This document shows, piece by piece, positions 52,080 through 62,030 of a stretch of DNA of 64,000 nucleotides (position 1 is its first letter; every line of letters starts with the position of its first letter). Origin of the DNA: Neoechinorhynchus agilis (Eukaryota > Acanthocephala); assembly GCA_051530055.1 (NCBI GenBank), contig CM121343.1:1116001-1180000 (forward strand), written 5' to 3'. A program made the translations under genes and the position numbers. Below the pieces are notes generated by a model, which was not told the origin of the DNA, ran no database searches, and worked only from the letters and a program-made list of their open reading frames with translations.

Positions 52080-53200
52080 CTGTAATTCACAAAAGTATAT
52101 CTTTATAACATAATAGCGACATTTGACAGCATCTTGTAGAGCTAATTCCATAATTGTTTTCACATTCACGACACTTTCAATGGTTCGGTAGTTGTGCTCA
52201 GTTTTTATCGATTCCTAAAACCCCGATTCATGACATTAAAATTTAAGAGCAAAAAACGGAAGTTTGTATTGACTTGCTAATTTTGTTCAAAAACGTGAAC
52301 GTTTTCATGAAATTGCGTTTTTACTGCAAAAAATCACATCTCGCAAGTCTCCCTACATGAAGCAATAATTGAAACCTGATTTTTTAATTCTGTGCAAAAT
52401 ACAAAGAAGATCACATCTCTGAACAAATTGAGCTCGAAACTTTGAAAGCTATAATAAAAGCCACCTTTTAGTCTCGATTAAATCGACAGGATGTTCGATT
52501 TGATCAAATAGTTGTTTACATTGTGATCCTTGGGAAATCAAACTTCATGGTTTTCTACACCCCTCATCGAATTAAAAAAATTTTCATTAAGAATTTATGT
52601 TTTCCTTGTTGATGAGAAGAATGAAGATTGATTTATCAATTCCTAATATTTCGTATGTATCGCCTGACTTCTTAAGGTTTCTTGTAAGTTTAAGAAGTCC
52701 GACGAGAAGGACGAACTATTGCGATGAATAAAGCAGTTGCTATTTTTGCAATCATCAAAGAGCATGAAATCTTTTTGTTGCAACATCCTTGGAACGGTGC
52801 CAGTCGTTATTGTCGGTCATAACGACTGGGTTAGCTTTTGACTTTATAAGAGAGGAAGAAACGTGTAAAGATGCAAAATTTATAAATTAACATCTCTAGG
52901 ATGAATATTGGTGAATGGGGTTTGTTTTCCTGGCTGGTTTTTCTGTGGTTTATACATGGGACAACAGGAAAAGCGGTCATGACCTTGTTGATTGCACTCT
53001 TTATACATTTTAGAATAATTGTTTGAAGATTGAATTGTTTATGGCTTACGGCGGTTACGACACCTCGCTCGAGGAATCACGGATTTTGTAATTTTTGACC
53101 CACTCTTGCTCCTTTCTTACTCTTTGCGGCGAATCGACTAACGCTCTTTAATTTTTTTGAAGTCTGGCAAGTCGTAACTTTAATTCGGTGTTTTAAGCGT
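52080..53200. other. AT-rich region with a PLE tip and a 41-codon membrane ORF
   Basis: Mostly featureless AT-rich DNA. At 52690-52720 there is a PLE-type tip (AAGAAGTCCGACGAGAAGGACGAACTATT). At 52902-53027 a 41-codon ORF (MNIGEWGLFSWLVFLWFIHG, then GKAVMTLLIALFIHF) would encode one or two membrane helices. At 53041 a frame MAYGGYDTSLEESRIL starts and stops shortly before the SINE. Neither small ORF is recognised. Confidence 0.35.
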
Positions 53201-53214
53201 GGGTTTTTCCCCTT

Positions 53215-53445
53215 GGACACCCGCAGTCCACCGATTTCGGCCCAGGAAGCGCTGATCTGCGCTCGATGCTTTGTACGCATCCCCGTCCGGATTCTCGGAT
53301 ACCTCCCGAGGAAGCAGGACTCATCAGTGAGTTTCCTCTTCCCTTCAACTAGGTATTGCGTCCCCTTTGGATTTGCGTCTTTGGCGACAACGGATTCGAA
53401 TTCTTTGACCCAACAAACTGGGATCATGAGCTTTTGGTCCTTTTG
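53215..53445 (-). mobile_element. tRNA-derived SINE, second copy (5' truncated)
   Basis: The minus strand from about 53440 gives a partial tRNA-like head, ATTCGAATCCGTTGTCGCC (box B), then GGGGACGCAATACC, a GAGGAAACTC hairpin and CTGATGAGTCC, followed by CCTCGGGAGG and GGACGGGGATGCG and a tail ending GGTGGACTGCGGGTGTCC. It matches 13105-13278 across the shared part and 7683-7730 in the tail. Confidence 0.6.
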
Positions 53446-53705
53446 TTTTGTATTAATTTGTGAGGGGCAATCTTTTCTAAGAACAACAGACTAATGATCG
53501 GTGATGGTTCGAATATTTTCGTAAAATGAAAGTCTTGCATGTTCCTACATTACGGATGGGCGGACCCAAAACTCTCCCATTGAGTGCGTCAATGTGCTCT
53601 TGCACAATGAGTAGTCTATTGAATCGACTATCATGAAATACAACAGTGTCCGCGTTGCATTAATCTTCGATTTGAAATACTTTACAGCGATACTCATTTA
53701 GAGAT

Positions 53706-54385
53706 ATGCTAACGGTGATGAAACTCGAAAGGGATATCAGTATACACCCAGAAAACCTAGGCCCGGAACTCGAGCAAGCTATTCGAGAAAGTGTAATCGA
53801 AGATTGTGAAGGGGCTTCAATGGGATCGTAAGTAGTCTATTTTAATAAATCAAAAACGCTTAGGAGACTAACAGGAAGGGTATATGTGTAGCGATTGGCA
53901 AAATAATAAGTATTGGTCTTGGTCGAGTTGTCTCATGGACGCCTTATGTTCAATTCAGTATTCGATTTGAAGCAATAATGTTTCGTCCACTCAGAAACGA
54001 GATCGCGGACGCTGTTATAGTAAATATAACAAAGGTATACACTTTCTCACTCACACCGAGTTCGACCGCCCACGTATGTATTTGTCCAGTTTGGGATATT
54101 CTCATCTATCGGAGCTATTCAATGTTTCATCTCAATGAACACCTTATCAAAAGATTACGGCTTTGTCGAGGACATTGATCTAGGTCCTGTCATCAGAAAC
54201 GCTCATAGAGTATTCGCTATAAACGACGTAATACGCTTGAGAGTGCAAGGATATCGGGCGCAAGGATTGGAATTTGTAAGTAAAGCGATTTCTTACTCCA
54301 ATACTAATATAAAACTGACAACTCCGTGAAGTTTGCAGTTGGAGTGCTTGTTGACGAGGAACGCTCAGCTCAAAATCGCATTTGA
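53706..54385 (+). CDS. POLR2G: RNA polymerase II subunit RPB7, four exons
   Basis: Exons 53706-53827, 53875-54034, 54090-54275 and 54332-54385 join in phase to 173 codons plus stop, essentially the length of RPB7 in other eukaryotes (about 172). Exon 1: LERDISIHPENLGPELEQAI (the N-terminal tip domain). Exon 2: ICVAIGKIISIGLGRVV and IRFEAIMFRPLRNEIADAVI. Exon 3: FGIFSSIGAIQCFIS and NDVIRLRVQGYRAQGLEF (the OB/S1-like domain). Exon 4: FAVGVLVDEER. RPB7 pairs with RPB4 as the stalk of Pol II and binds nascent RNA. Introns are 47, 55 and 56 bp, with canonical GT-AG ends and a CTAAC box in intron 1. No defect seen. The paralogous Pol III subunit (RPC8) is longer, so RPB7 fits better. Confidence 0.85.
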
Positions 54386-54640
54386 TACGAAGGTAAAAAG
54401 GCGTCAAGGATACAATGTGGCGGGAACCGATCTAAAAAAGACCTCTTTTTCTACAAAGGGTATTGGTCCAAACATATTCGCCGGATTAGATATTTTTTTA
54501 TCGATGTACCCATTAACCAGTGAAGCACTCACGTCTAAAGTTATCTCCTACTTGCAATTGAATGAGGGTTTAGTCGTTCTGAATTCGAACATCGCCATGC
54601 GCCAAACTTTCATCGTTTGATTTGAAGGAATCCTTCAGTC
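54386..54640 (+). other. Open frame overlapping the RPB7 3' end
   Basis: A frame from 54333 to 54620 (95 codons; KGIGPNIFAGLDIFLSMYPL, SEALTSKVISYLQLNEGLVV) overlaps the last RPB7 exon in another frame. It looks protein-like but I recognise no family. It may be part of the RPB7 3' UTR or a fragment of another gene. Confidence 0.25.
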
Positions 54641-54860
54641 CGTGGGTATGCATATGAGATTGCAGGGACCACAACAGACCAATAGAAATGTTCTAGATCG
54701 CGTGGCTGACTCCGAGGAAACGCAAGCGCTTGATTAAATGCAATTTAGCAGTGGCTTTTGCTACGACGCCATTAATTTGGATGTCCCATTTGAGGTTGTG
54801 TTGGAGGAAGATTAGGCCCAGAATGCGAAGCGATGTGACGCATTTGTGAGAACTTTTTTG
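54640..54860 (-). mobile_element. LINE RT fragment (C-terminal connector)
   Basis: The minus strand reads LGLIFLQHNLKWDIQINGVV, then AKATAKLHLIKRLRFLGVSH, the 'LGV...LKW..H......K....L..LR.L...G' connector that follows the RT palm in jockey/CR1-like LINEs. Only ~70 codons survive. Confidence 0.6.
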
Positions 54861-55390
54861 GTATACCATCTAATGGCATCTATGCAGCAATTAACAACAA
54901 AATGAATGGATGACTGTGAAAATAAATAAAAAATGCTCATAATAGTGAGCACATGTAAATGTAAACATCTATAGTTTCAATAATCAAAATGATGTTCAAC
55001 GATCAGTTTTGAATGAAACCCACTTTGAAGAAAGTGTAATGAGCGGCGCATAAGAAGCTAACCGAAAAATTCGAAGTCTCTGAAGAGCATTTGAATGCCT
55101 TATTACTAAGACGATCATAAAAATGTTTGATATTATACCTGCATCATAAACTCACTTTTCTCGGCTGCAACCCATGTCGGATTTTATATGCATTCTCTAT
55201 ACGATATTTCATGCGTTGGATCACTCTGGTATATATTATCACATAAATCATCACCATCATCATACAATTTATTCGCACGAGAGTAACAATGGATAGCCGA
55301 AGTTATTTGGAGTGAAGCTTGTAGTCAAGGATTAAAGCAACGCTGACCATTTTTTTGCCTTATTGGCCCAGTCATCTCTATGTATCCATG
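54861..55390. other. AT-rich spacer
   Basis: No gene seen. A short imperfect catcat run lies near 55245. Confidence 0.4.
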
Positions 55391-55399
55391 TGTAAGGGA

Positions 55400-56905
55400 G
55401 ATTGCTTAGAGCCTCAAGGAAGGTGCGTGTGAAGATTGGTCTCTGTTCGGGGTCTACCTCTCGAATAATAGACTAGGACTGATATAGCCCAACAGTTCCA
55501 AATGCACTTGGTGCCATGAGAACCGAGCCCCAGTTTATGAGCTCTGTTAGCCTTCAGTTTAGCGACCCTTAACAGTCGCTTAAATTTGCTGAGATCATGT
55601 TTTGGGGGCATATTGGGAGTGAGCGTAAAGCCCAGCACCGTGATCTTATTGGAAATAGAAGAAGATGATATGTTAAAAAAGTTATTATAAAAATCGAGTA
55701 TGCGTCGTTTCAGCGCTACTGATCTCGATTTTAAAATAAATTGGGTTTTAAGTGGGTTGAGTGATAAACCCATTTGCGGGAGAGTAGAATTTAGGTATGC
55801 TAATAATTCCGAAAGTTTCTTTATGGCTGAGATGTAATTCGATTCCTTAATCACCGCAGTGAAATCATCTGCAAATAAAGTTAGGTCGTTGCAGATTGAG
55901 CAGTTCTTGATAAGAAATTGAGACGCCAAGCAGAAGAGGATGGGCGATAGCGGGGATCCTTGTGGCGCTCCTTTCGTTTGGTGGTAGACGTGTTGGGATG
56001 TGTCATCTTGAAAAAATAATTTTTTAGATACCATAGTATTATGCACCCTAGCAATGAAATTATAGGGGAATTGGAAGTAACGGAGGATCTCAATACAAAA
56101 ATTAATATTAATGTTATCAAAAGCTTTTGAGGTGTCAAAGGAAATTAGAATATTCATTGATTTCTGATTTCTATTAAAATTAGCTAAAATTTCAGTCATT
56201 GCCGTGTGTCCAGACTTACGAGGTAAAAATCCATAGAACCTCTTATCGATGTAATCAATGTCTAAGGCGAATTGTAAAAGAGATTTAGCCAGTGCCTTTT
56301 CGTAAATAGATACCAATAAGTTTTGTATAGAAATTGGTCGAACGTCTCCTCCACCCGTAACTTTTTTACCCTTCTTTTTAATCAGGAAGATTCGTTTCGA
56401 GAGGTTTATGTGCGCCCATTCCTCGGCGGAGGTATAGATCATGGCTTGAGCAATTCTGCCAATATTGACCTTATTCAGAACATTAGTGGCTTTCAGGCAG
56501 ATCGAGGAGCCATTGTCAGAGGTTTTATCCGTCGACCTCTACCATTGAACAATGTCGGACACTTGGAGATCAAACCTTCTTGGTTTAAGAGGTAAGAAGA
56601 CTGGCTGGGAGCTCACTGAACAACCATTGGAGTGGCATTCACAGAGTGTTTTCACCACAGCCATGATCCCCGAGGTCTTTATCCATGATGCGGCCGCATG
56701 CTGCCAAGGGATGAATCTCTTCCTAGTGATAACTCGCCACCACAGAGAGGAGTTTGGGAGGAGTGTGCTAGAAGAGAGTGGGGAAGCGGCAATCAGGCAA
56801 GTTGGAGGAAACGGGGGGAGCATCCACAGACATTTGAGAGGTGAGATATCGATCGAACAGCTAATCAGTCCCCGTCCAGCGGTAGTTGAGAAGTGGTGCA
56901 AGTAA
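55400..56905 (-). mobile_element. LINE ORF2 fragment, largely open RT
   Basis: The minus-strand ORF 55414-56442 (342 codons) carries VRPISIQNLLVSIYEKALAK, GFLPRKSGHTAMTEI, FDTSKAFDNININF, a GAPQGSPLSPILFCLASQFL block, LFADDFTAVIKE (FADD in place of YADD) and, at the end, YYSRGRPRTETNLHTHLP. The preceding 56539-56901 ORF is the endonuclease-RT linker (LWWRVITRKRFIPWQHAAAS). This is the same clade as 2784-6925 and 47325-51435, but less decayed than the latter. The endonuclease is missing and there is at least one frame change between linker and RT. Confidence 0.8.
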
Positions 56906-57440
56906 GAAGTTCCAGGATACGGAGATTTCCAAGGAGGCCATATGATGAGTTTTTAGGAGGAGGGAGAAGATGCTACCATGACGTTAACGTTATTGATCGA
57001 ACACACAAGTGAGTGTGGACGGGTGTGTGGATGGGGGTGAGTAACGGTTTTCAGAATAAAAACGTTAGTTGTGTCTCAATCGGCCATCAACAGCTCAACA
57101 CAATACCTTTGTCTTTTAAAAGAAAGTCCATAATTCAAATATTAAATATTGGTTCTTCGAGTTCAATATGTCTATAAGATTTTACACGATTTAAGTGCAA
57201 ATACACGATTATTTTTGATGACTAATCAAACAAATTGTTAGTCTTTGGAAATGCGCTTTAAATTGCGCCACTTGCTAATCAAATTAGTCCTCATTTGGTT
57301 ACTCATCTCTATACTTAGATTGTTTTTATATGATTTATTTGAGAAGGGCACACGAGTATGATAGCCGAGCAGCCGAATAATCAGACGGCGGCTAATACGA
57401 TACTCACACATTTAATCATTTGTGCATTTTCGTAGTAAAA
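56906..57440. other. Spacer, AT-rich
   Basis: Nothing recognised; 57060-57440 is especially AT-rich without ORFs. Confidence 0.4.
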
Positions 57441-57444
57441 CTCA

Positions 57445-58640
57445 GGTTACTGCGGGGGGATCTTCGGATGTTGCAATGGAACTGTAGTGGGGCGACTAAT
57501 CTCAGGAAGCTCGCGCGTTTTCTATCCGAGGAGTCTATAGTCCTTATTTAGGAAACGAAGAGCATCTGCAATTTAGATTCTCTGTACTCTCATCTATGGA
57601 TCAGGTTGATTCAGCGGAATACGTAGCCTTCGTGACTCTACCTGCTAATGTCGCGTCTCAAGGTCTTGCTTCCATTTAAAAGCCTCCCTCGATCGAAATG
57701 TCTTACTCGCTTTTTAAAATACTAATTAATCGTAAATATATTACTTTTATCAATTTGTACATGCAACCACATTTTATCCATCGGCCTTGTATTAAAGACC
57801 GAGTTAAATGGATTCTTATGTTTAACATTGACCTTATTGTAGGTGATTTTAACGACCCGTCATTAAAGTGGACTAAAGCCGTGAAGCCTTTCTTCGCCCT
57901 CGCTACGCCTTCCTTCCACACTCCTCTCTTGACCGATCCAGTACGATCGTCAAGTCTCTTCGTTTGACTTCTTGGGTTACGATTATTAATATAGTCCTCT
58001 GGTCTCAACGATGAGCTGCGCAAATCATACCATTTTTCGCCACTTAACGTTGCCTTTTTCCGTCTAGTCAGTCAACGCTTCTTAGCAGGATCTACTTATC
58101 ACAATGATTCATCGTATGCGCTACCTTTATTCAATTCCGCTCTGAACAACGTAGCGAACCTTTTTCTCCAACGTACGGTGAGGGTGTTTAATCGTCAATA
58201 CGAGAGTCGCTCTCTACGCTTCCTTGGACGTCAACTTTTCCTGGCTAAGCGTTCCGATGACGGAGCCCTCGCCAGTGTCCTTTCCAAGCAATTCTGGGCA
58301 GCTCGATGCCGCCAGCAGCAACAGAACGACGATGCTCTCTTGGGAAACCTTACACTTTTCTCCTCTAGATGGTGGCACACCTTCCAAAGAAAAAAGTTTA
58401 TTCCTTGGAAATCTAAAATTACTGCGTGGCTGTCTACCTCAACCATAAATCACATTTTGGAAGCAGGCGGCAGTACTCGAATACTTAACAGCGGAGTTGT
58501 TGGAATTGGCCGGGAATGCAGCGCGCGATAACAAGAAGAGCAGGATCATCCCAAGACATTTAGTCTTGGCAGTACGCAATGACGAAGAACTGAGCAAACT
58601 GCTTAGTACCGTCACTATTTTACAAGGAGGCGTACTGCCC
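57445..58640 (+). mobile_element. LINE ORF2 fragment: endonuclease and linker
   Basis: Broken frames give LRMLQWNCSGATNLRKLARF and ETKSICNLD (endonuclease start), YMQPHFIHR and IDLIVGDFNDPSLKW (catalytic GDFN), then the linker LGRQLFLAKRSDDGALASVL with WWHTFQRKKFIPWKSKITAW. The RT is missing. The same endonuclease start is present, inverted, at 60945-61265. Numerous stops. Confidence 0.7.
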
Positions 58641-58644
58641 AACA

Positions 58645-58930
58645 TTGAACCTAAGCGAAAGCGATGATGCTATTGGCTTTTATGGGTGATACTAACCTAA
58701 GCAAATTGGAAAGGCATGTATTTCCTAAGGATGCCGGCAATCTTGGTTACCAGGAAATTATTCAGTCATTGACAAAACTCTCCACTGGTTCATTTGAAAC
58801 TTCTGGTATTCTTGATAGTGCATCGGCATATACATTCTCTTTGCCCTTCACATATTCGATGGTATCGCCCATCTTCGCAAACGGTTACCATGTATCTGAT
58901 TCAATTCTTTTTATGTCCGAATATGTGAAT
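58645..58930 (+). mobile_element. LTR gag-like fossil fragment
   Basis: ORF 58664-58957 contains DTNLSKLERHVFPKDAGNLG, then YQEIIQSLTKLSTGSFET. The order resembles the gag segment of K02A2.6-type Gypsy elements (a '..LG..EYEKF...LPK.P....FDETV..L...FG' pattern). Only this piece is present, with no LTR or pol. Old and broken. The 3' end of the frame overlaps the 3' end of the RNA-binding protein gene on the other strand. Confidence 0.4.
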
Positions 58931-59441
58931 CAAAGGTCACCCCCACCGGATTCATAACGATTTCCACCACCGCCACTACTACTACCATATCGATCTCCAC
59001 CACCACCACCACCACCGTAACGGCCTCCTCCGCCTCCTCCATATCGACCACCACCACTGTCGTAACGGTCACCACTTGAACCATATCCTCCACGACCTCC
59101 ACCGCCTCCACGGGATCTATTACGTCACCGAGTCAATCCTTCTTTTCATACGTGCGAGAGCGGAAAACCCTCCCGAATGAACTGGGTAACCCACCACCTC
59201 TCGCATATTGAACACTGATGTTCTGGCTGTTAAGTTCAATCCCATTCATCTTCTCCACGGCATCCCTAGCATCGTCCGACGATTCAAAAGTGACGAAAGC
59301 AAAACAGTTGCCTTGAGTGTATCCATCGCCACGAGGCTGTTTCAGATTACACCGCCTAATCTCACCAAACTTCTTGAACGCACTTTCGACGTCACCTTCA
59401 GTCGTCGATGGATGCAGATTGCCAATGTATAACTCCGTCAT
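58930..59441 (-). CDS. RRM and glycine-rich RNA-binding protein, two exons
   Basis: Exon 1 59441-59191 and exon 2 59116-58930 join (74-bp intron, GT-AG) to 145 codons. Residues 1-80 form an RRM with RNP2 LYIGNL and RNP1-like NCFAFVTF. EGDVESAFKKFGEIRRCNL and DDARDAVEKMNGIELNSQNI place it near SR-protein and FUS/TAF15-like RRMs. After VQYARGGG comes a Gly/Arg/Tyr-rich tail (SRGGGGGRGGYGSSGDRYDS and several RYGGGGGG units). It probably acts in pre-mRNA processing in the nucleus. I chose MTELYIGNL because the codons upstream in the long ORF are antisense to the fibrillarin frame. Start codons of the two genes are ~20 bp apart. Confidence 0.75.
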
Positions 59442-59461
59442 TGAATGGTGTATGAGCAACA

Positions 59462-60057
59462 ATGGTACTTGTGAGGGCTCCAGGATCAAGTGTTTATGGT
59501 GAGAAATTGATAGTAGTTGAATCGGATCCGACGGATGAGACATCTACGGACAACATAAAGACTGAATATCGAGTGTGGAATCCGTTTCGTTCAAAATTAG
59601 CAGCGGCGATTTTGAGTGGAGTTGCTGATATTGGTATTAAGCCTGGGAGTACGGTATTGTATTTGGGAGCGGCATCCGGTACAACTGTTTCTCATATGAG
59701 CGATATTGTCGGTCCAAGCGTCTTGTTTACGCAGTTGAGTTCAGTACACGATCAGGTCGTGATTTACTGACTGTCGCTAAGAAACGGACGAACATTGTTC
59801 CAATCATTGACGACGCTCGTCATCCGCTCAAATATCGAATGTTGATGGGAATGGTAGATTGTGTGTTTACCGATGTCGCACAACCGGATCAAGCTAGAAT
59901 TCTTGCTTTAAACGTTCATCATTATCTAAAAGGAGGAGGACATTTTGTGATATCCATCAAAGCGAGTTGTATTGACAGTACTGCAGCGCCTGAAGCTGTT
60001 TTCGCTCAAGAGGTTAAGAAACTTAAACAAGAAAGGTTGAAACCACGAGAACAAGTG
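59462..60057 (+). pseudogene. FBL: Fibrillarin core, truncated at both ends, one frameshift
   Basis: Fibrillarin is the 2'-O-methyltransferase of box C/D snoRNPs in the nucleolus. [27 protein letters not shown], then [20 protein letters not shown] (SAM-binding loop), [39 protein letters not shown] and [20 protein letters not shown] are unmistakable. Missing are the N-terminal Gly/Arg domain and about 15 residues before PG-SVYGEK, and the C-terminal LEPYERDH stretch: homology stops after LKPREQ. At about 59716 the frame moves by one base ('ccaagcgtc' where the family needs one more base, probably a third A), so the 59462-59770 and 59839-60165 ORFs belong together. Either a pseudogene fragment or a homopolymer error plus a rearrangement. 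Confidence 0.85.
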
Positions 60058-60059
60058 AT

Positions 60060-60914
60060 ACCCTCCTTCTCTCCGAGGGCACCAATACTCTGGAAAATTG
60101 GATGTGAGTGTGTGATTGGATTCAAAAGCGGTATTAAGTCATTCGGATTCTTGGTATCCAAGTAATTTTCGAGTGGTTCACAGATTACGGCCTTTTCAAA
60201 ATCGTCTACAGAATTGTCGGCAAAAGGGCTTTTGAACCATCCGTCCGCTGAGCCGAATTCCGGCATTAAGAAATGTCCTCCATGTGACGTTTCAACGGAA
60301 TAATTATGCACAAGCAGGTCACTTGATTTCTGATATCTTCCAAATAACATATTTTGGTCGCCGAAAGTGAATAACTGCGATATCACGTCAATTCTGAGAG
60401 CAAACGTTGATCGATCAATCTTAAGGTTTATTTTATCTGTATTAAGAGCCAAATACGTTTTCTTCGTTTTATTTCGCTGCTTATATCGCTGGCGTGCAAC
60501 GGGTTCTTCTACTTGAGCAGGAATGATTTCTAACGGGTCTTCGCAAATCGATTGAATGGTATCATATCCCAAACTCTGAATGGTCTTCACAGGAGCGGTC
60601 TTTGTGATTCCAGCGAAACTTGAAACCATACGGGTCGCTTGTTCGTGAAGGGCATCGACTCGGCGGGCATAGACCTTTCCGGTCATGTCAAGGCACGTTC
60701 CGGCATTGTCGAAATCGTATCTATTTGACTTTACAGGACTCCCCTTTTCCACGGACTGCTTCACAAGGTCTACTCTCATCTTCATGTACTCACTTAACTC
60801 ATCAATGGTTTTAACTTCAAAAACATTATTACCCGTCAGTTTGTGTGAACTGAAATTTTGAATCGCTTGCCGGTACATTGAAAGTAATAACGAATCACTA
60901 CCATTAGATATCAT
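60060..60914 (-). CDS. NCAPH: Condensin subunit CAP-H (Barren), N-terminal half
   Basis: The minus-strand ORF 60914-60006 (302 codons) aligns along its length with the CAP-H N-terminal half: [20 protein letters not shown] with [36 protein letters not shown] then [18 protein letters not shown], and further [20 protein letters not shown] followed by [20 protein letters not shown] and [15 protein letters not shown] is the kleisin that bridges SMC2 and SMC4 in mitotic condensin. The usual ~80-residue N-terminal leader is not visible upstream (an acceptor-like gaagagcag lies just before) and the C-terminal half is absent. The last ~15 codons of the ORF are antisense fibrillarin. It therefore looks like one or two exons of a truncated gene. 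Confidence 0.8.
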
Positions 60915-60944
60915 TGGAGAAATGCTACCTGCTCTTCAATACAC

Positions 60945-61265
60945 CTAAGATTTAATGACCCAGTAGTAACGGATCGAACACCAAGAACCGTTATCTTATT
61001 CGGACCCCCTTCCCCGACGTTGACAATTCGCGAATAAGCGGGTCGATGGCGGATGCAAATAAATATGGCGAAAGCGGGTGCCCTTGCTTGACGCCTCGAC
61101 GAAGCTTTGATTACTAGATGTGAGTGACGATGCCACTAGGTAGATGAGGGTACCGAGAATCTAAATTGCAGATGCGGTTCGTTTCCTGAATAAGGAATAT
61201 AGACACTCCGGGTAGAAAACGTGCGAACTTCCTGAGATTAGTCACCCCACCACAGTTCCATTGCA
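60945..61265 (-). mobile_element. Chimeric LINE fragment: endonuclease start joined to another RT
   Basis: The minus strand reads VLQWNCGGVTNLRKFARFLP and FLIQETNRICNLDSRYPHLP, the same endonuclease start as at 57460 (QWNCSGATNLRKLARFLSEE). After stops it gives RRGVKQGHPLSPYLFASAID with PLIRELST, an RT motif B of a different LINE type (GVKQGDPLSP). The junction therefore joins two families. Confidence 0.6.
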
Positions 61266-61289
61266 ACACCCAACCGGAAAAGGCTGCAC

Positions 61290-61480
61290 TGGGAGGAGCG
61301 TCTGTCTATAGTAGACGAGGATGACTGGTTGAAGAGGATCGAAAGGGTTCGGATTGAGGGGCCAAGGAGAAGAGGAAGGCCGAACAAAAGGTGGAAAGAC
61401 TGCCTGAAAGATGATGCGAAGGTGCTTGGAGTGAATGTTTGACATGAGCATGCGACCTCTCGTGGAGAGCAAAGCAGTAA
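61290..61480 (+). mobile_element. RTE-like LINE C-terminal tail
   Basis: The plus frame reads DWLKRIERVRIEGPRRRGRP, then NKRWKDCLKDDAKVLGVNV, the 'RGRPKKRW.D..K.D...LG' tail found at the end of RTE-type and related RT proteins. No other part of that element is adjacent. Confidence 0.55.
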
Positions 61481-61569
61481 GACGTGTGTGTGCACTCAAG
61501 TGTTTATTTTTCTGTTTCAATTAGCGATTTTTATTAAGAAAATAGATTTATCTTGAAAATTTTGGACCT

Positions 61570-62030
61570 TTTCGTTGACTTTCTTCAGTCAATTGTTTGC
61601 AAGTGTTTACGACGTTAGATCGTTTATTTTTTTACCGGGCGACTGCATCGTACACTTGGCCAATGTGATGCTTAGATGTTCGCCGTTTGCTGGTCAAAAG
61701 TGGCAAGAAAGCGGTCAAGCAGCCAAAGGATCTACGTTCCATATATCCTTGCAGAACTCCTTCGTGACCATATACGAACGAGCCCTTACAAACCGTTTGC
61801 GTTCCTTCATCGGCGAGCATGAAATCTGTCCACTCCGCTCCTGCGGATATCTATTCTAGATACGGTAATTCCCATCTAGCCATTAGAGCCATTTTAGCTG
61901 TCGACCTTTCCTAAGCCTTTGATAAGTCACGAGGATCCATAACATTCTTTTTACCAAATCTTTTTATTATAAGGATGACACCAGCAGAACCCTCTACTAT
62001 CCTCTCGCCGGCGTCCCATCTATCTTTGCT
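61570..62030 (+). mobile_element. LINE RT fragment
   Basis: ISLQNSFVTIYERALTNRLR with SFIGEHEICPLRSCGYLF corresponds to RPISIQNSLVSIYEGALARY of the LINE at 47.3 kb. About 100 bp later another frame gives FYYKDDTSRTLYYPLAGVP, matching FFFQDDPENKIYYPTKGVPQ. A deletion removed the LDIS-AFD motif region between them. Confidence 0.65.

Noticed and set aside
54035-54180. Continuous reading of RPB7 through 54035 (the 66-codon ORF 53978-54178)
   Set aside because: The translation after ITK loses all similarity; splicing 54035-54089 out restores RPB7 homology in phase.
55245-55265. catcat microsatellite
   Set aside because: Too short and imperfect to annotate as a repeat locus.
58911-59111. Val-rich minus-strand ORF
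   Set aside because: It is a shadow frame of the glycine-rich tail of the RRM protein; the shifted frame gives RGG/RYGG repeats.
60006-60059. Last residues of the CAP-H ORF as part of the protein
   Set aside because: They are antisense to conserved fibrillarin codons, so homology ends near 60060.
60620-60914. Plus-strand ORFs opposite CAP-H
   Set aside because: Antisense shadows; the minus strand aligns well with CAP-H.
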